In this document: positions 10,524-21,180 of the stretch, piece by piece | How the letters are laid out: the number at the start of each line of letters is the position of its first letter | Numbering within the stretch: the first letter of the stretch is position 1 | NCBI GenBank assembly: GCA_003615045.1 | Contig: ML014124.1 | Coordinates: 62,001-126,000 of the forward strand | Length of the DNA stretch: 64,000 nucleotides | Direction of reading: 5' to 3' | Origin: Caulochytrium protostelioides | Taxonomy: Eukaryota > Chytridiomycota > Caulochytriomycetes > Caulochytriales > Caulochytriaceae | The notes under the pieces: generated by a model | Seen by the model: only the letters and a program-made list of their open reading frames with translations | The model's database searches: none | What the model was told of the DNA's origin: nothing | Translations under genes and position numbers: made by a program

Positions 10524-10893
10524 TCCCCGCTCTGCTCGGACCGGCGACATTGGTATGTTTTTGTCTGCACAAAAATGCAGATAGGCAGGCATTGTATGTA
10601 GTTGTAATGAAAAGACCAAACTCCTCATCGGCAGGTATGTGTGTATCTACAGTCTCCTCGAGTCATCTGCACTCAATTGCGCTCAATCCGTCGTTGGTAA
10701 CAAAAAATAGAGCAGGGAGCGGGGGGTATGAGGAAAGCAAGAAAAACAAAAGATCGGCACCACCCAAAAGAGGCGGTGCTCGATGACAAAACGAGATGGC
10801 GTAAAAACCAGTTTTGCCAAGCTGGGTTGGTATCACGTCGTCGACAAAGAAAACGGGAACTCTGGACGGCAACCGTCACAGGTGAAGGATATC
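10524..10893. other. Convergent 3' region
   Basis: 370 bp between two facing stop codons. It is AT-richer than its surroundings (for example the A-rich patch at 10733-10752). It presumably carries the polyadenylation sites of both genes. No gene seen. Confidence 0.5.
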
Positions 10894-12471
10894 TTAGGCC
10901 ACGGGGTCGCCGGACGACGAGAGGGCCGGGAGGCCGGCGGCGGACGCGGGACGCTGTGGCGACGACTGCCGGTAGACCTGCTGCTGCAAGGGCGAGGGCT
11001 GCGCGGGGGAGGCGGCCACGGGGGCCGGGGAGGCGGCCGCGGCAGACAGCTGGCGGTCCTGATCCTGGGCGGCGTTGGAGCCCGGCGTCTGCGCGCCCGA
11101 CTCCTCGGCGCGGCGGATCCAGGCCTCGCGGCCCACGGGCCCCGCGCACACGAGCGGCATGTACCCCTCGGCGCCGGTCGTGAGGTTCATGCCCATCGCC
11201 CAGCCGTCCGGATAGACTTCGGATGCGGACCAGCAGACGGCATCGCCCGGGCGCAGGAGGAGCTCGTCGGTGTGCTGCGGCACGTAGGCGCGGGTGACAA
11301 TGGATTCGGTGATCGTTTGCGCGGCGGCGGCGGCGCTGCCGGCCACGCTCGCGCCGGCCATCGCAGCGGACGGCGACGACGCAGCACTGGATAAGCGCGC
11401 CTGGTTAAAGGACGGCGACGGCGGCCGGACGGCCGCGGCAGCGGCCGCGGTAGCGGCAGCAGTAGCGGCGGGCGGCACATGGGTGGCGGACGGGAAGGCT
11501 TCGCCACCGAAGGGCTTGGAGGCCGAGTCGCCTGAACCGGCGGTGGCGCGGCTGTTGCGGCCGCCTGCCGAGTGCCATTTGGACATGAGCGTGGTGCGGG
11601 AGGACTTCTGGCGGCGCCGGCGGACCATCACGATGAAGAAGAGGCAAAGCGCGGCCAGCGCCAGCAGGCCGCCAATGACGCCGCCAATGATGGCGCCCGT
11701 GTTGGAGTTGCTAGCGCTGCCGGCGCCGGCGGCGGCGCTGTCGGTGCCTGTCGCGCTGCTGCGCGTGGCGAGCTGGGCGCGAATGCCGAGCAGATTGCTC
11801 GTGGGCGTGTCGGTAAAGACGGCGTGGAGCGTGCAAAACCCGTCCTTCGGGGCGGCGGCGTCGCGCGGCTGCCACGTGATGTACCCGCATCGGCTGTCGC
11901 TCTGGCACGCGGCGGTGCAGGTATCCTTGGTGACGGCGGTGTTGCGGATCGCGGAGGGCGGCTGGATCGCGGCGCCTGTGCGGTTGAGGTCCGGCAGCAG
12001 CGTGTTAGCGTAGATGGCCGAGACGCTGCCGGCGCCGACGAACTGCGTCAGCGTGTTGGCGGCGGAGCCGCTCGCGGCCGGCAGCCGCTTCAGCCAGCAC
12101 TGCCCGAGCTCGGGCGTATACGTCCATGCATCACACCCCGCCGAGTTGGAGGCGGCACGGTCGAGCACGTCGGTCGCGATGCCGTTGGTAAGGCCCGCGC
12201 CGGCGCGGAGCGCGCTGGCCGAGGCGGCGGCGCAGGCTTCGGCGCAACCGCACGCGGTCGTGCCCTTGATCGTCTTGACGTCGCGCACGTCCGGCAAAAA
12301 GCTGACGGGCAGGTCGGCGTTGACGAGCGTGATGTACGGCTGCGCTGCGGCGTTGCAGTTGGCAGTGCTCGTGTCGTCGTCACCGGGGAACGGTGCGGCG
12401 GCGGCGTGCGTCATCGCGGTGGCGGCGAAGAGCGCGGCGGCGGCAGCCGTGACCGAACGGCGGCTCGGCAT
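10894..12471 (-). CDS. Secreted-side PAN-like, transmembrane, cytosolic SH3 protein
   Basis: 525 residues from the ATG at 12471, chosen because it begins a textbook signal peptide (MPSRRSVTAAAAALFAATAM...AAA). In-frame ATGs also exist at 12504 and 12549. The lumenal part has two Cys-rich modules resembling PAN/apple domains: TACGCAEACAA...GCDAWTY...GQCWLK, then DTCTAACQSDSRCGYITW...GFCTLH. One TM helix (AIIGGVIGGLLALAALCLFFIVM) is followed by RRRR. After an Ala/Ser-rich linker comes an SH3 domain near residues 390-450, with RAYVPQHTDELLLRPGD and DGWAMGMNLTTGAEGYMP. The topology recalls yeast Fus1 (TM plus SH3) and suggests a surface receptor or adaptor linking extracellular ligand to the actin or signalling machinery. 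That role is inference. Confidence 0.8.
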   Translation of the reverse strand: MPSRRSVTAAAAALFAATAMTHAAAAPFPGDDDTSTANCNAAAQPYITLVNADLPVSFLPDVRDVKTIKGTTACGCAEACAAASASALRAGAGLTNGIATDVLDRAASNSAGCDAWTYTPELGQCWLKRLPAASGSAANTLTQFVGAGSVSAIYANTLLPDLNRTGAAIQPPSAIRNTAVTKDTCTAACQSDSRCGYITWQPRDAAAPKDGFCTLHAVFTDTPTSNLLGIRAQLATRSSATGTDSAAAGAGSASNSNTGAIIGGVIGGLLALAALCLFFIVMVRRRRQKSSRTTLMSKWHSAGGRNSRATAGSGDSASKPFGGEAFPSATHVPPAATAAATAAAAAAVRPPSPSFNQARLSSAASSPSAAMAGASVAGSAAAAAQTITESIVTRAYVPQHTDELLLRPGDAVCWSASEVYPDGWAMGMNLTTGAEGYMPLVCAGPVGREAWIRRAEESGAQTPGSNAAQDQDRQLSAAAASPAPVAASPAQPSPLQQQVYRQSSPQRPASAAGLPALSSSGDPVA

Positions 12472-14220
12472 TGTGCCGAGCCGTGTTGCCGCAGCGGGGG
12501 TCATGGCAGAGATGGCCAACGCGAGGACGTCGATGTCAGCCAGCACCATTAGGAGCTGAGTGGGGGTTTGAAGGGGCGGCACCGAGGCCGTTGTCGGCAA
12601 AGGACGCTATCGCCGCGCGAATCCACGTGCACGCCGAGTCCACGCGACAAATCAATCGGGCGAGCTCAAAAGGATCGGCAATCGGCCAGTTACAACGCGA
12701 TGGGTAACTTCGACGCCGTGGGGTGAGAGCGACGGTCAACGAGCTCACGAGGGGAAGCGACTTAGCCGTTCCTGGACTGCGCTTCTCGTGGTCCGTTAGA
12801 AGCAGAACACCGCTGGCGGCGTGGGTGACGCGGGGTCGATCGGAGCCAGCCTCAGACGGGGGTCGGGGCAACGAGCACGATGCACTCTCAGCGATCCGTC
12901 CTCAACGGGATCGATGCGCCACTCTTGACCAACGCTGCTTGGGAAGACAACGAAGGCGCACGCGATGTCGTTGAAACCGAGTGACGGCCCCAACAGCAAG
13001 AACCTGAAGAAGAAGGGCTGACTGATTTTTATCTGACAGACAAACAAAACTTGGCGAAAGCTTCCTCGCGCGCTGCCGAAACAACAATAAATAGGCGTCC
13101 GAATGGCACCGTGTGACCATGGGACAATGCCGACGCGACAATGGTCAACCGATCATGGATCGACAGGGGACGCCGGGTGCACGCCAGGCACGTGAGGTGA
13201 TCTGCAGTGAGTGCGTGGATGAGGCAACGATGCGTCAGCGATCAGTCTCTGCGACGTAGTCAGTGCGAGACGCCCAGGAGGCCACCCGAGCCCAGGGCCG
13301 CAGCAGAAGGTGGAGGGGAGCCAACGCGTTGCCTGAGTCATGCGAAATGCAGGATGCTCTGTGACTGTGGCTGGACGCTGCCGCTCGATGTCAGGGGCAG
13401 CGGCAGCGGCAACGGCAGCGACGGCCACAAAGGCCTCCACAACAACGCCGCGTCGCGAGCGAACCCGACGAGGACGAGGACGAGGACGAGCACGAGGACG
13501 GGTGGGCGGCGCAATGACGCGTGATCACTCGGGGAGCGGAAGGAGGGTCGGGAGAGGGGGAGCGAAGGCCACTGTGGGGCGACGATGGCCGTTGAGGACG
13601 GTTTCGTTTCGGTCCACAACACGCGGCCGTGTCAGGAGCCGTCTCGTCGGATGATCGGGCGGTTACGTATGTGGAGACGGTCATGCAGGCGCGTGCATCA
13701 GGGGCGGGTCCAAGCCTTCTCCGCGGGGGCGGCGCCGTACTGGCGCGCTCTTGTGCTCTCGCGCATCGCCGGCGCTCGACGGAAGGCAGCGTCGGTGCGG
13801 AGGCCCGCGCGTCATGTGAAGATGAAGACGACGACGCCGGCTGCCGACGCCGGCAGCAGGATGCTGGCCGCCGAGGCTTGTCGCGCGCCTCGCCAGGAGA
13901 CCATACCGTCATCGATGCCGCACGGGGCACGGGGCCGGCGAGAGCGGCGTGGTCTGCACCATCCCACGACGGGGTGACGCGGTGCTGCCACAATGCCATC
14001 ATGCTGGGCGGGCCAGGATGCTCGGAGGCCGGGCGGCCGCGATCCATGCCCACGGCGAGCGAGCGACGGCCTCTATCGCCGCCGGCTCACGGCCTGCCGC
14101 CGACGCCCGCCCGTCCATTAAATGCCCGGCGCCGCGGCGTCCTCCGCTCTCGCCAGCCCCCCGGCGCTGGCCGCCGTGCGTGTCCGTGTTCAGAGTCCGC
14201 TCGCCGCTCGCCGCTCGCCG

Positions 14221-14258
<38 letters not shown>

Positions 14259-16176
14259 CAGAGCGTACGTGCCGCGGCTCGGACGCCATAACAAATGACG
14301 CGACGGCTGCCGATGGCCGCCGCGCCGCCGGTCCGTCAGGTCGCGACTCCGAGGCCCCCCGAGGACCGCCGTGCGGCGGCGCCTTCCCCGCTTCAGGCCG
14401 CACGCTGGGCCCCAAGCTCACCCACGGCCGCGAGCGAGCAGCCGACGCCCGTCGCGCGCGTGTCGCTTTCATGCTTCGCCGGTGTCCCTGGCCCGTCTGG
14501 CTGCGGCGCCCGCTCCGTCGACGCCTGATCCGGCGAGCTGCGCCTCCCCAGCCGCCGTTCCATCGTTCGCCCGCTCCGCCCGCAGGAGGCAGACAAAGCG
14601 AGGCGCCAGGACGCCTGCAAGCCGCGCGCGGCCGCCAGCCGCCGAGCGGTCGTCGTGGCCGTTGTCGCGGTTTCGGGGCCCTGGACGATGCCGAGGGACG
14701 CGGTGCAATGGATCAAGGAGGAGGAAGCCTCCGCCCTTGGCCACTGCCACCGCCGCTCCTTGGCCCATTGGCAGCACGGGCAGGGCTCAGCGGCATGCGT
14801 CTGGCAGACAGACTCGGACAACGCAACGCAACGCAACGCAACGCAGCCGCCACTCGCCGCTCGCCATGAATGACGCTCAAAGACGTCGAACCACCGAACG
14901 CCAGCTTGCTGGGCACACTGCACGCGCAGCAGCACCAGCAGCCGCAAAAAAAGGGAAAAGACAAAATGGAAAAAATGGAATGAAAGCGGGCACACACCCG
15001 TCTTCTGAGCAGCGGAAGCAAAGTCGATCAGGTAAGCGCTTTTAGCAGCTGCTGTGGCCCAGAACCCCACCCGACATGGCGATGCGTGGACGTCAGCATG
15101 ACTCAAGGGTCTGACAGGAGGCTCACTCCCAAGCGTGGACATGGCTGTGGACATGGCCGTGGACGACTCGGAGAACTCAGATGATGCCGCCCATCAGGAG
15201 CGAGCGCCCAGCATGCTCTGTCGAATTGAGCACCATCGGGTCAACCTGGGGAACGATTCGACCTTGCTTAAGCAATGCGGGTCAGGTCGTGCCATTGCCG
15301 TTTCCGTATGACGACGGAACGGAGATGCTGGACCACCCTCAACAGCGATCCTGTCCACGAATCGTCCGAGAGTGACCCAGCAATCGCTGGCCTGGAATAC
15401 CATGCTCCGCATGGGTCAGGGAAGGGTGGCCGGTGGTCTCTCCTCGACTGCCGTCGTCGCGTGATGCGGTAGATGGTGGTCTTGACGGCGCCGATGCGTC
15501 TGCGGCGGCCGAGACGACGCGGGCGCGTGGCGGATGCTGGAGGGGCGACGGGTCCCCGCCCTTCTGCTGCCCTTGCACGTGCCATCCGGGCCGATGGCGG
15601 CGACGGCGTCTAGCATGCGACCCGCGCCACCGCCGCTAGCGGCCGCTCTCGAGGCGCTGGGAGGCCGAGCGCCTCGCGGCCCGGCGTGCCCGCACCCGTG
15701 CAGCCGTCGTCGCGACCATGAGGGCGATGCGGGCTACCAGAACCGGAAACAGATCACGCGATCACCCGACGAGCAACGAGCGCCACTGTCGCCGGCGATC
15801 GCGTCGCTATGGGTGGATGGCGCTTCATATTGTAAGTGGCCGATGAGATGGGACCGTGACCGACACGACGGGACATGGCCGCGGCTGCTGCGAGCTCGGT
15901 GATCCCGGCATCCCCGTACGGAGGGTAGTTCCGTCACGGGTCTTCATCGTAGTACCGACGCTGGCATCGGTCCTCCGGCCTTGCCTACTTGATCGCTTTA
16001 CCTCATACGCCGCATCGCTGGCGATCGCCGGCTGCTCATGAGTCCACTCTCGTGGTCCCGAACTCTGCGCGGCGCTGCACCATCCCGCATCAGACGGTAG
16101 CGGAGCCACGAACATCGCCCGCCTTGGTGGCGCGAACCCGGCGAACCCGGCGAACCCGGTCCGTTTCGCTCCGGCC
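12472..16176. other. Large gene-poor block with simple repeats
   Basis: 3.7 kb between divergent genes. Open frames reach 306 codons (13949-14869) but consist of Arg/Pro/Ala runs produced by GC-rich simple sequence. Visible repeats: GACGAG-type units at about 13466-13500, CCGCTCG units at about 14197-14225 running into GCC triplets to about 14257, and five-base AACGC units at about 14819-14845. Four copies of a nine-base GCGAACCCG-type unit sit at about 16132-16160, just before the ABCD start codon. I find no gene, but a multi-exon gene with short exons cannot be excluded. Confidence 0.5.
14222..14257. repeat. GCC trinucleotide microsatellite
   Basis: An almost pure run of GCC triplets follows a degenerate CCGCTCG array in non-coding DNA. 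Similar GCC/GGC runs occur at about 30038-30074, 48244-48270 and 48918-48945. Confidence 0.8.
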
Positions 16177-18594
16177 ATGGCTGACCACGGCCCGCACTTT
16201 CTCGCGACGATGCTGCATACGTCGCGGGGCCGGTTCGCGCTGAGTACGGTGGCCTCGGTGGCCATGTACATCCAGTACCGGCACGGCGCGCAGGTGGCGC
16301 AGCTCAAGGACCAGCTGCGTACGCGTGTGCTCGGGCAGCGCACGGCCGACGCGGCGTCCCTCGGCGGCATCGACCCTGCGGCCAAGCGACCGATCCAGGG
16401 CGGCCAGCCCGCGCGCGTGATCGACACCAAGGAGTCGAAGGTCAAGGTCGACCGCCGGTTCCTTGAGCAGCTGCGCTACATCATCCGCATCTGCATCCCA
16501 CGGTGGCGCCACAAGACGACGGGGCTGCTCGTGCTGCATACCGTGTTCCTCGTGCTGCGCACGTACATGTCGGTCGTGGTCGCGCGCCTCGACGGCCGGC
16601 TCGTCAAGGACCTCGTGAACGCCGACGGCCGCTCGTTCCTGCGCGGGCTCCTCTACTGGTTCGCGATCGCCGTACCCGCGACGTATACCAACAGCATGAT
16701 CCGGTATCTGCAGAGCAAGCTCGGAATCGCGTTCCGCACGAGCCTCACGAAGCACGTGCACTGCTTGTACATGGAGAACAACACGTACTACAAGGCGCTC
16801 AATCTGGACAAGCGCATCGACGGCGCCGACCAGCTCATCACGACTGACCTCAACCGCTTCTGCACGGCCCTCGCCGGGCTCTACTCGAACCTGGGCAAGC
16901 CGCTGCTGGACCTGATCATCTTCAACTACCAGCTGGCCCGCAGCGTCGGCGTTCGCGGCATGTGGCTGCTCGTCGTCAATTACCTGGTGACGGCCTCGCT
17001 GCTCCGCGCCGTGACGCCCTCGTTCGGCGCGCTCGCAGCCAAGGAAGCCAAGTTCGAGGGCGACTTCCGCAGCGCCCACTCGCGCCTGATCACCAACGCC
17101 GAGGAAGTCGCCTTCTACAATGGCGCCGACCGTGAGCGCTCGATCCTCGACCGCACGTACCAGCGCCTCATCAAACACATCAACAGCATCTACAAGATCC
17201 GCATCGGCTACAACATGTTCGAGGACTTCCTCATCAAGTACTCGTGGTCCGCCGTCGGGCTCCTCATTGCGAGCATCCCCGTATTCCTGCCCGACTGGGC
17301 GGGCGGCCGCACGAAGCGCGAGGCCGCACGTCTGCCCCGCGCGGCGGCGGCGGCGGCCGCGGCGAGTGCCGCCACGTCGGTCGTCTCCCAGCTCGTGGGC
17401 GGCGCCAACCCCGACGCCAGCGTGGGAGCGCCGCTCGGCGCGGGGAACGACGCCGCCACGGCGGCGGCCGCGGCGGCGCATGGCGCGCGCGAGCTCCAGG
17501 ACTGGCGCACCGGCCAGCGGACCCAGGGCTTCATCACCAACAAGCGGCTGCTCATGTCGCTCGCGGACGCCGGCGGCCGCGTCATGTACTCCTACAAGGA
17601 GCTCTCGGAGCTCGCCGGGTACACGTTCCGCGTGTACAACATGATGATCGTGCTCGAGGACTTGCGGCACGACCGGTATGCCGTCACCGGCGCCGACGCG
17701 CATGCCTTCCGCCTCGACCGCATCAAAGGCGTGATGGCCGTCGACAACCAGACGATCAAGTTCGCCCGCATCCCGATCGTGACGCCGTCTGGCGAGACGT
17801 GCCTCGTCAAGGATCTGTCGTTCGAGGTCAAGCCCGGCGATCATCTGATGGTGACGGGCCCCAACGGCGCCGGCAAGTCCGCGATCCTGCGCGTGCTCGC
17901 GGGCATCTGGCCGCAATTCGCCGGCACCCTCGTGCGCCCCGCGTTCGGCCTCGAGCATGTGCTCAGTATCCCGCAGCGGCCTTACCTGACGCTCGGCTCC
18001 CTGCGCGACCAGGTCATCTACCCGGACACGTGCGACGCCATGCGCGCGAAGGGCAAGACTGACGCCGACCTGGAGGCGATCCTCAAGCTCGTCTACCTGG
18101 ACTACATCCTGCCGCGCGAGGGCGGCTGGGACACCGTTAAGGAGTGGAAGGACGTCTTTTCGGGCGGCGAGAAACAGCGTGTCCAGCTGGCGCGGCTCTT
18201 CTACCACCGCCCGACGTTCGCCGTGCTCGACGAAGCCACGTCGGCGGTCAGCAGCGACGTCGAGGCGCTGCTGTACGAGCACGCCAAGGACGCCGGCACA
18301 ACGCTCGTTACGATCTCGCACCGCCCCAGCTTGTTCAAGTACCACCAGCTGCTGCTGCGCGTCGGCGAGACGGATGCTGCGGCGGGCGAGCTTGATTGGG
18401 AGCTCACCCGCATCGGGTCCGAGGACACGACGGGCCACGACCTGGAAGCGCAGATCGCCGAGCTCGAGAAACAGCTTCAGAAGGCGGACGCCCAGAAAGC
18501 GCGCCTCGACGCGATCAACCGCGAGCTGCGCCTCGTCGCCGACGCCAAGCCCGACGTCGCCGCGGCAAGCAGCATCCGTCGCACGTTACTCTGA
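16177..18594 (+). CDS. Peroxisomal ABC half transporter, ABCD/PXA family
   Basis: 805 residues, one exon. The N-terminal half is the ABCD membrane domain (RTYMSVVVARLDGRLVKDLV, then YLQSKLGIAFRTSLTKHVH) with the EAA-like loop NAEEVAFYNGADRER near 307. The ATPase domain has Walker A GPNGAGKS (561-568), the ABC signature FSGGEKQRVQLARL (661 on), Walker B FAVLDEATSA (about 680-690) and the switch His in TISHRPS. A C-terminal coiled coil (LEAQIAELEKQLQKADAQK) resembles that of human ABCD1 and ABCD2. These proteins dimerise in the peroxisomal membrane and import very-long-chain acyl-CoA for beta-oxidation. An Ala-rich cytosolic insert (about 380-450) precedes the ATPase domain. I cannot tell PXA1 from PXA2. 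It converges on MPP10 with 237 bp between stops; an AT-rich AATAAAATAAAAA tract at about 18716 is a likely polyadenylation region. Confidence 0.93.
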   Translation: MADHGPHFLATMLHTSRGRFALSTVASVAMYIQYRHGAQVAQLKDQLRTRVLGQRTADAASLGGIDPAAKRPIQGGQPARVIDTKESKVKVDRRFLEQLRYIIRICIPRWRHKTTGLLVLHTVFLVLRTYMSVVVARLDGRLVKDLVNADGRSFLRGLLYWFAIAVPATYTNSMIRYLQSKLGIAFRTSLTKHVHCLYMENNTYYKALNLDKRIDGADQLITTDLNRFCTALAGLYSNLGKPLLDLIIFNYQLARSVGVRGMWLLVVNYLVTASLLRAVTPSFGALAAKEAKFEGDFRSAHSRLITNAEEVAFYNGADRERSILDRTYQRLIKHINSIYKIRIGYNMFEDFLIKYSWSAVGLLIASIPVFLPDWAGGRTKREAARLPRAAAAAAAASAATSVVSQLVGGANPDASVGAPLGAGNDAATAAAAAAHGARELQDWRTGQRTQGFITNKRLLMSLADAGGRVMYSYKELSELAGYTFRVYNMMIVLEDLRHDRYAVTGADAHAFRLDRIKGVMAVDNQTIKFARIPIVTPSGETCLVKDLSFEVKPGDHLMVTGPNGAGKSAILRVLAGIWPQFAGTLVRPAFGLEHVLSIPQRPYLTLGSLRDQVIYPDTCDAMRAKGKTDADLEAILKLVYLDYILPREGGWDTVKEWKDVFSGGEKQRVQLARLFYHRPTFAVLDEATSAVSSDVEALLYEHAKDAGTTLVTISHRPSLFKYHQLLLRVGETDAAAGELDWELTRIGSEDTTGHDLEAQIAELEKQLQKADAQKARLDAINRELRLVADAKPDVAAASSIRRTLL

Positions 18595-18831
18595 TCCGGT
18601 ATCAGCAAGCCAGAAGGCCCTCCCTGACGATCTTGGTCATCCGCTGCTTGGACGACTTTCTTTTAGCGAGCGAAAACAGTGTTTTCGGTGGCGGTATCAA
18701 AACAAAGAAGGTATAAAATAAAATAAAAACGGGAAAAGGGAGCGAGACAAAACGTCCATCCGGCATCAGTCGGCGGCCGCCGACATGGGAAGCGAAGCGG
18801 CGAGCACGTCGCAGCGTTTTTTTTTGGCTTC

Positions 18832-21180
18832 TTAAAGACGGAACCGTGCAGAGGTCGTGGCGCTCTTCTTCTGGACGAGCGTCGTTGAGTCCTTGTCGAG
18901 AATCGTGACGTTGCCCGCCTTCTGGAGCTTCTCGAGGGCGGCGAGCTTCTCGTCCTTCTCCTTGCGCTTGTTGGCCTGGCTGAACTTGACGCCCGTGGCG
19001 CCGCCGGCCTCGTCGGTCTCCTTCTCCTGCTCGGCGGCCGCGGTGCCCGCATACTGCGCACGGCGCGTGTTGCGCTGCGCCTCGATCGCGGCCTGCTTGT
19101 TCTGGAACTGCCGCTTCGCCTGGCGCCGCGCGCGCACGCGCTCCTCTTTGGACATCTCCTCGCGCGTCGGGCCGTCCTGGACGAGTGCCTCGCCGGTCGC
19201 GGCGTCTTTGGCGTCGCGCAGGTCGTGTGCCACTTCCTGCGGCGCCGTGAGTGTCGCCGTCGCAACCGCGCCGGGCAGAATCTCCTCGAGGGCCAGGGCG
19301 GGGACGTTGGGGGCCGGCGCGACCGCGAGTTCGAGCTGCAGCGGCTTCGGGGTAAACGCGTACTGCGTGAGCGCGTCGAGCTTCGTGGAGAGCTGCGCAA
19401 AGAGCTTGTCGATCTGCTCGTGCGTCGCGGCGAGCGCCTCGTCCTTGAGCGTCCGCTTCGCCACGCCCTCGGCCGCTTTCGTTTTGGCGCGTGCAAAGTC
19501 GTCCTCGTACAGCTGCGCAAGCGACTTGGACGACTTGGTCTCGTCGATCACGACACGCTTGTTCGGATCGAACGAGGCCTCAGCCGGCGGCAGCTTACGG
19601 ATCACGTCGTCAAAGAGCTTGTCCTTGATTCGCTGGATAATCAGATCTTCCAGCGTCTTGGTCGTCTCTTCCGTCACGACCGGCACGGGCTTGTTGGCGC
19701 GGTCGACATCAAGGTCCTGCTGCAGCAGCGCGTCTTTCGGGCGCTGCTTGGCCGTCGCTTCACCCATCAGGTGCCACGAGCGCTTGGCCACGGCCTCCTT
19801 TTCGAGCTCCGCGATCTGCTGGCGCATCATGTACTGCTGGCGCTCAAAAGGCGTCATCGACGCGAGATCGACCTCCTCGTCCTCCTCGTCCACATCCGGG
19901 ACCTCGGACGGCTGGCCGGGCTGGAAATCCGGGTTGGCCTCATCGGCATCCTGTTCGTCCATCGCGTCCAAGTTGAGGCCGTGGGCTTCGTCATTGTGGT
20001 CAGCGTCGCCTTCCGCATCGCTGGCCGAGACATCGTGCTCATCGCTCTGCGCATCTTCATCGTCCTCGTCTTCGGGCATCGCGGGCGGAGGTCCGTCAAT
20101 GTCCTCGACCTCCGAGCGGGGCCCAAAGAAGTCCTCGAACATAATCTCGTCGACGGCTTTGCCGTTCGGCATCGGCGCATCGACCACGTCGTCGTCCAGT
20201 TGGTCCTCGAGGTCGGACGCGTGGACCCAGTCCTCGCCGCCGGCCGCGAGCTCCGCCGCGATTTCCTCCTCGGTCATCGTTGCGTGACGCTGGTCGCGGC
20301 GCTCGTTCTCTTCGGCAAACGCTTCCATCTCACGCAGCGAGAAGAAGGGGTCGTCGACGATAGTACGGCGCCACTTCTTGCGCGCGGGCGCGCGGGCGGC
20401 CTCGCCATCGGCGTCGGACTCGGCGTCGGACTCGGCATCAGCGTCCGAATCCAACGGCAGCGCGTCGTCCTCCTGCAGCGCAGATTCGGCATCGTCGTGG
20501 TCCATGGCCGCCGGGTCAGCCGACTCGGCATCAGACGCGTCACTGTCGTCGTCGTCCGTGGTGTCGTCGGCATCGTTGGCATGCGACGACGCCGCATCGT
20601 TGTCGTCACTGTCGTCGCTGTGCTCGCTGTCTTGACTGCTCTCGCTGGCCTCGCCGTCGGCGCCGGCCGACGATGCCGGTGCCGACGCCTTCGCAGGCGC
20701 GGCCGCCTCCGGCTGGCGGGACCGCTTGATGGCGGCGTTGATCGACTCGAGCGAGCCGTGGATGTCGCGGGCACAGCGTGTGGTCAGCGGCGCGAGGTGG
20801 CGGTCGAGCTGGGCCCACACGGCCTCGGCGTCAAAGCCCTCGGTGTACACGGGCTCAAGCGCGGCGCTGCGCAGCGCGGCGTCCGTGGCCGCCTGGCGCT
20901 TCTTGGGGTGCGTGCTGGCCTGACCAGGCGTGACGAGCACGTGCTCCGGGGCGAGCCCGAGCGCCGTCTGCTCGCGCAGCAGCTTCGCGTATCTCCTCTT
21001 CACGCGGGTGTGGCATGTGTAGAGCGCGCTGAGGCGATTGAGCAGCAGCGCGGCCGTCTCGGGCTGCGGGCGCAGAAAGACGTCCGGCCGGCGCAGCACC
21101 TGGTGGGCGAGGTCCTGCTTCGCCGCCGCCGTTTCGGCCGACGGCATCCCCTCCGGGATGGTTTCCACCCGCGACGGCAT
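18832..21180 (-). CDS. MPP10: U3 snoRNP protein MPP10
   Basis: 782 residues, one exon. The N-terminal conserved block (PDVFLRPQPETAALLLNRLSALY) is followed by long acidic tracts (DDDDSDASDAESAD, DEDDEDAQSDEHD). The diagnostic DDPFFSLREMEAFAEENE sits near residue 285, then EIMFEDFFGPR and the conserved C-terminal region LEDLIIQRIKDKLFDDVIRKLP with FDPNKRVVIDETKSSKSLAQLYEDDF. This is the MPP10 family, the scaffold of the Mpp10-Imp3-Imp4 complex of the SSU processome, acting in the nucleolus on 18S rRNA processing. Length agrees with yeast (593) and human (681) plus extra Ala/Asp-rich linker. The 670-codon frame on the opposite strand (19225-21237) is a codon-bias shadow. Confidence 0.95.
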   Translation of the reverse strand: MPSRVETIPEGMPSAETAAAKQDLAHQVLRRPDVFLRPQPETAALLLNRLSALYTCHTRVKRRYAKLLREQTALGLAPEHVLVTPGQASTHPKKRQAATDAALRSAALEPVYTEGFDAEAVWAQLDRHLAPLTTRCARDIHGSLESINAAIKRSRQPEAAAPAKASAPASSAGADGEASESSQDSEHSDDSDDNDAASSHANDADDTTDDDDSDASDAESADPAAMDHDDAESALQEDDALPLDSDADAESDAESDADGEAARAPARKKWRRTIVDDPFFSLREMEAFAEENERRDQRHATMTEEEIAAELAAGGEDWVHASDLEDQLDDDVVDAPMPNGKAVDEIMFEDFFGPRSEVEDIDGPPPAMPEDEDDEDAQSDEHDVSASDAEGDADHNDEAHGLNLDAMDEQDADEANPDFQPGQPSEVPDVDEEDEEVDLASMTPFERQQYMMRQQIAELEKEAVAKRSWHLMGEATAKQRPKDALLQQDLDVDRANKPVPVVTEETTKTLEDLIIQRIKDKLFDDVIRKLPPAEASFDPNKRVVIDETKSSKSLAQLYEDDFARAKTKAAEGVAKRTLKDEALAATHEQIDKLFAQLSTKLDALTQYAFTPKPLQLELAVAPAPNVPALALEEILPGAVATATLTAPQEVAHDLRDAKDAATGEALVQDGPTREEMSKEERVRARRQAKRQFQNKQAAIEAQRNTRRAQYAGTAAAEQEKETDEAGGATGVKFSQANKRKEKDEKLAALEKLQKAGNVTILDKDSTTLVQKKSATTSARFRL

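Noticed and set aside
13949-14869. 306-codon frame in the gap before the ABCD gene
   Set aside because: Composed of Arg/Pro/Ala runs from GCC and CCGCTCG repeats, overlapped by equally long frames on both strands, and without any motif.
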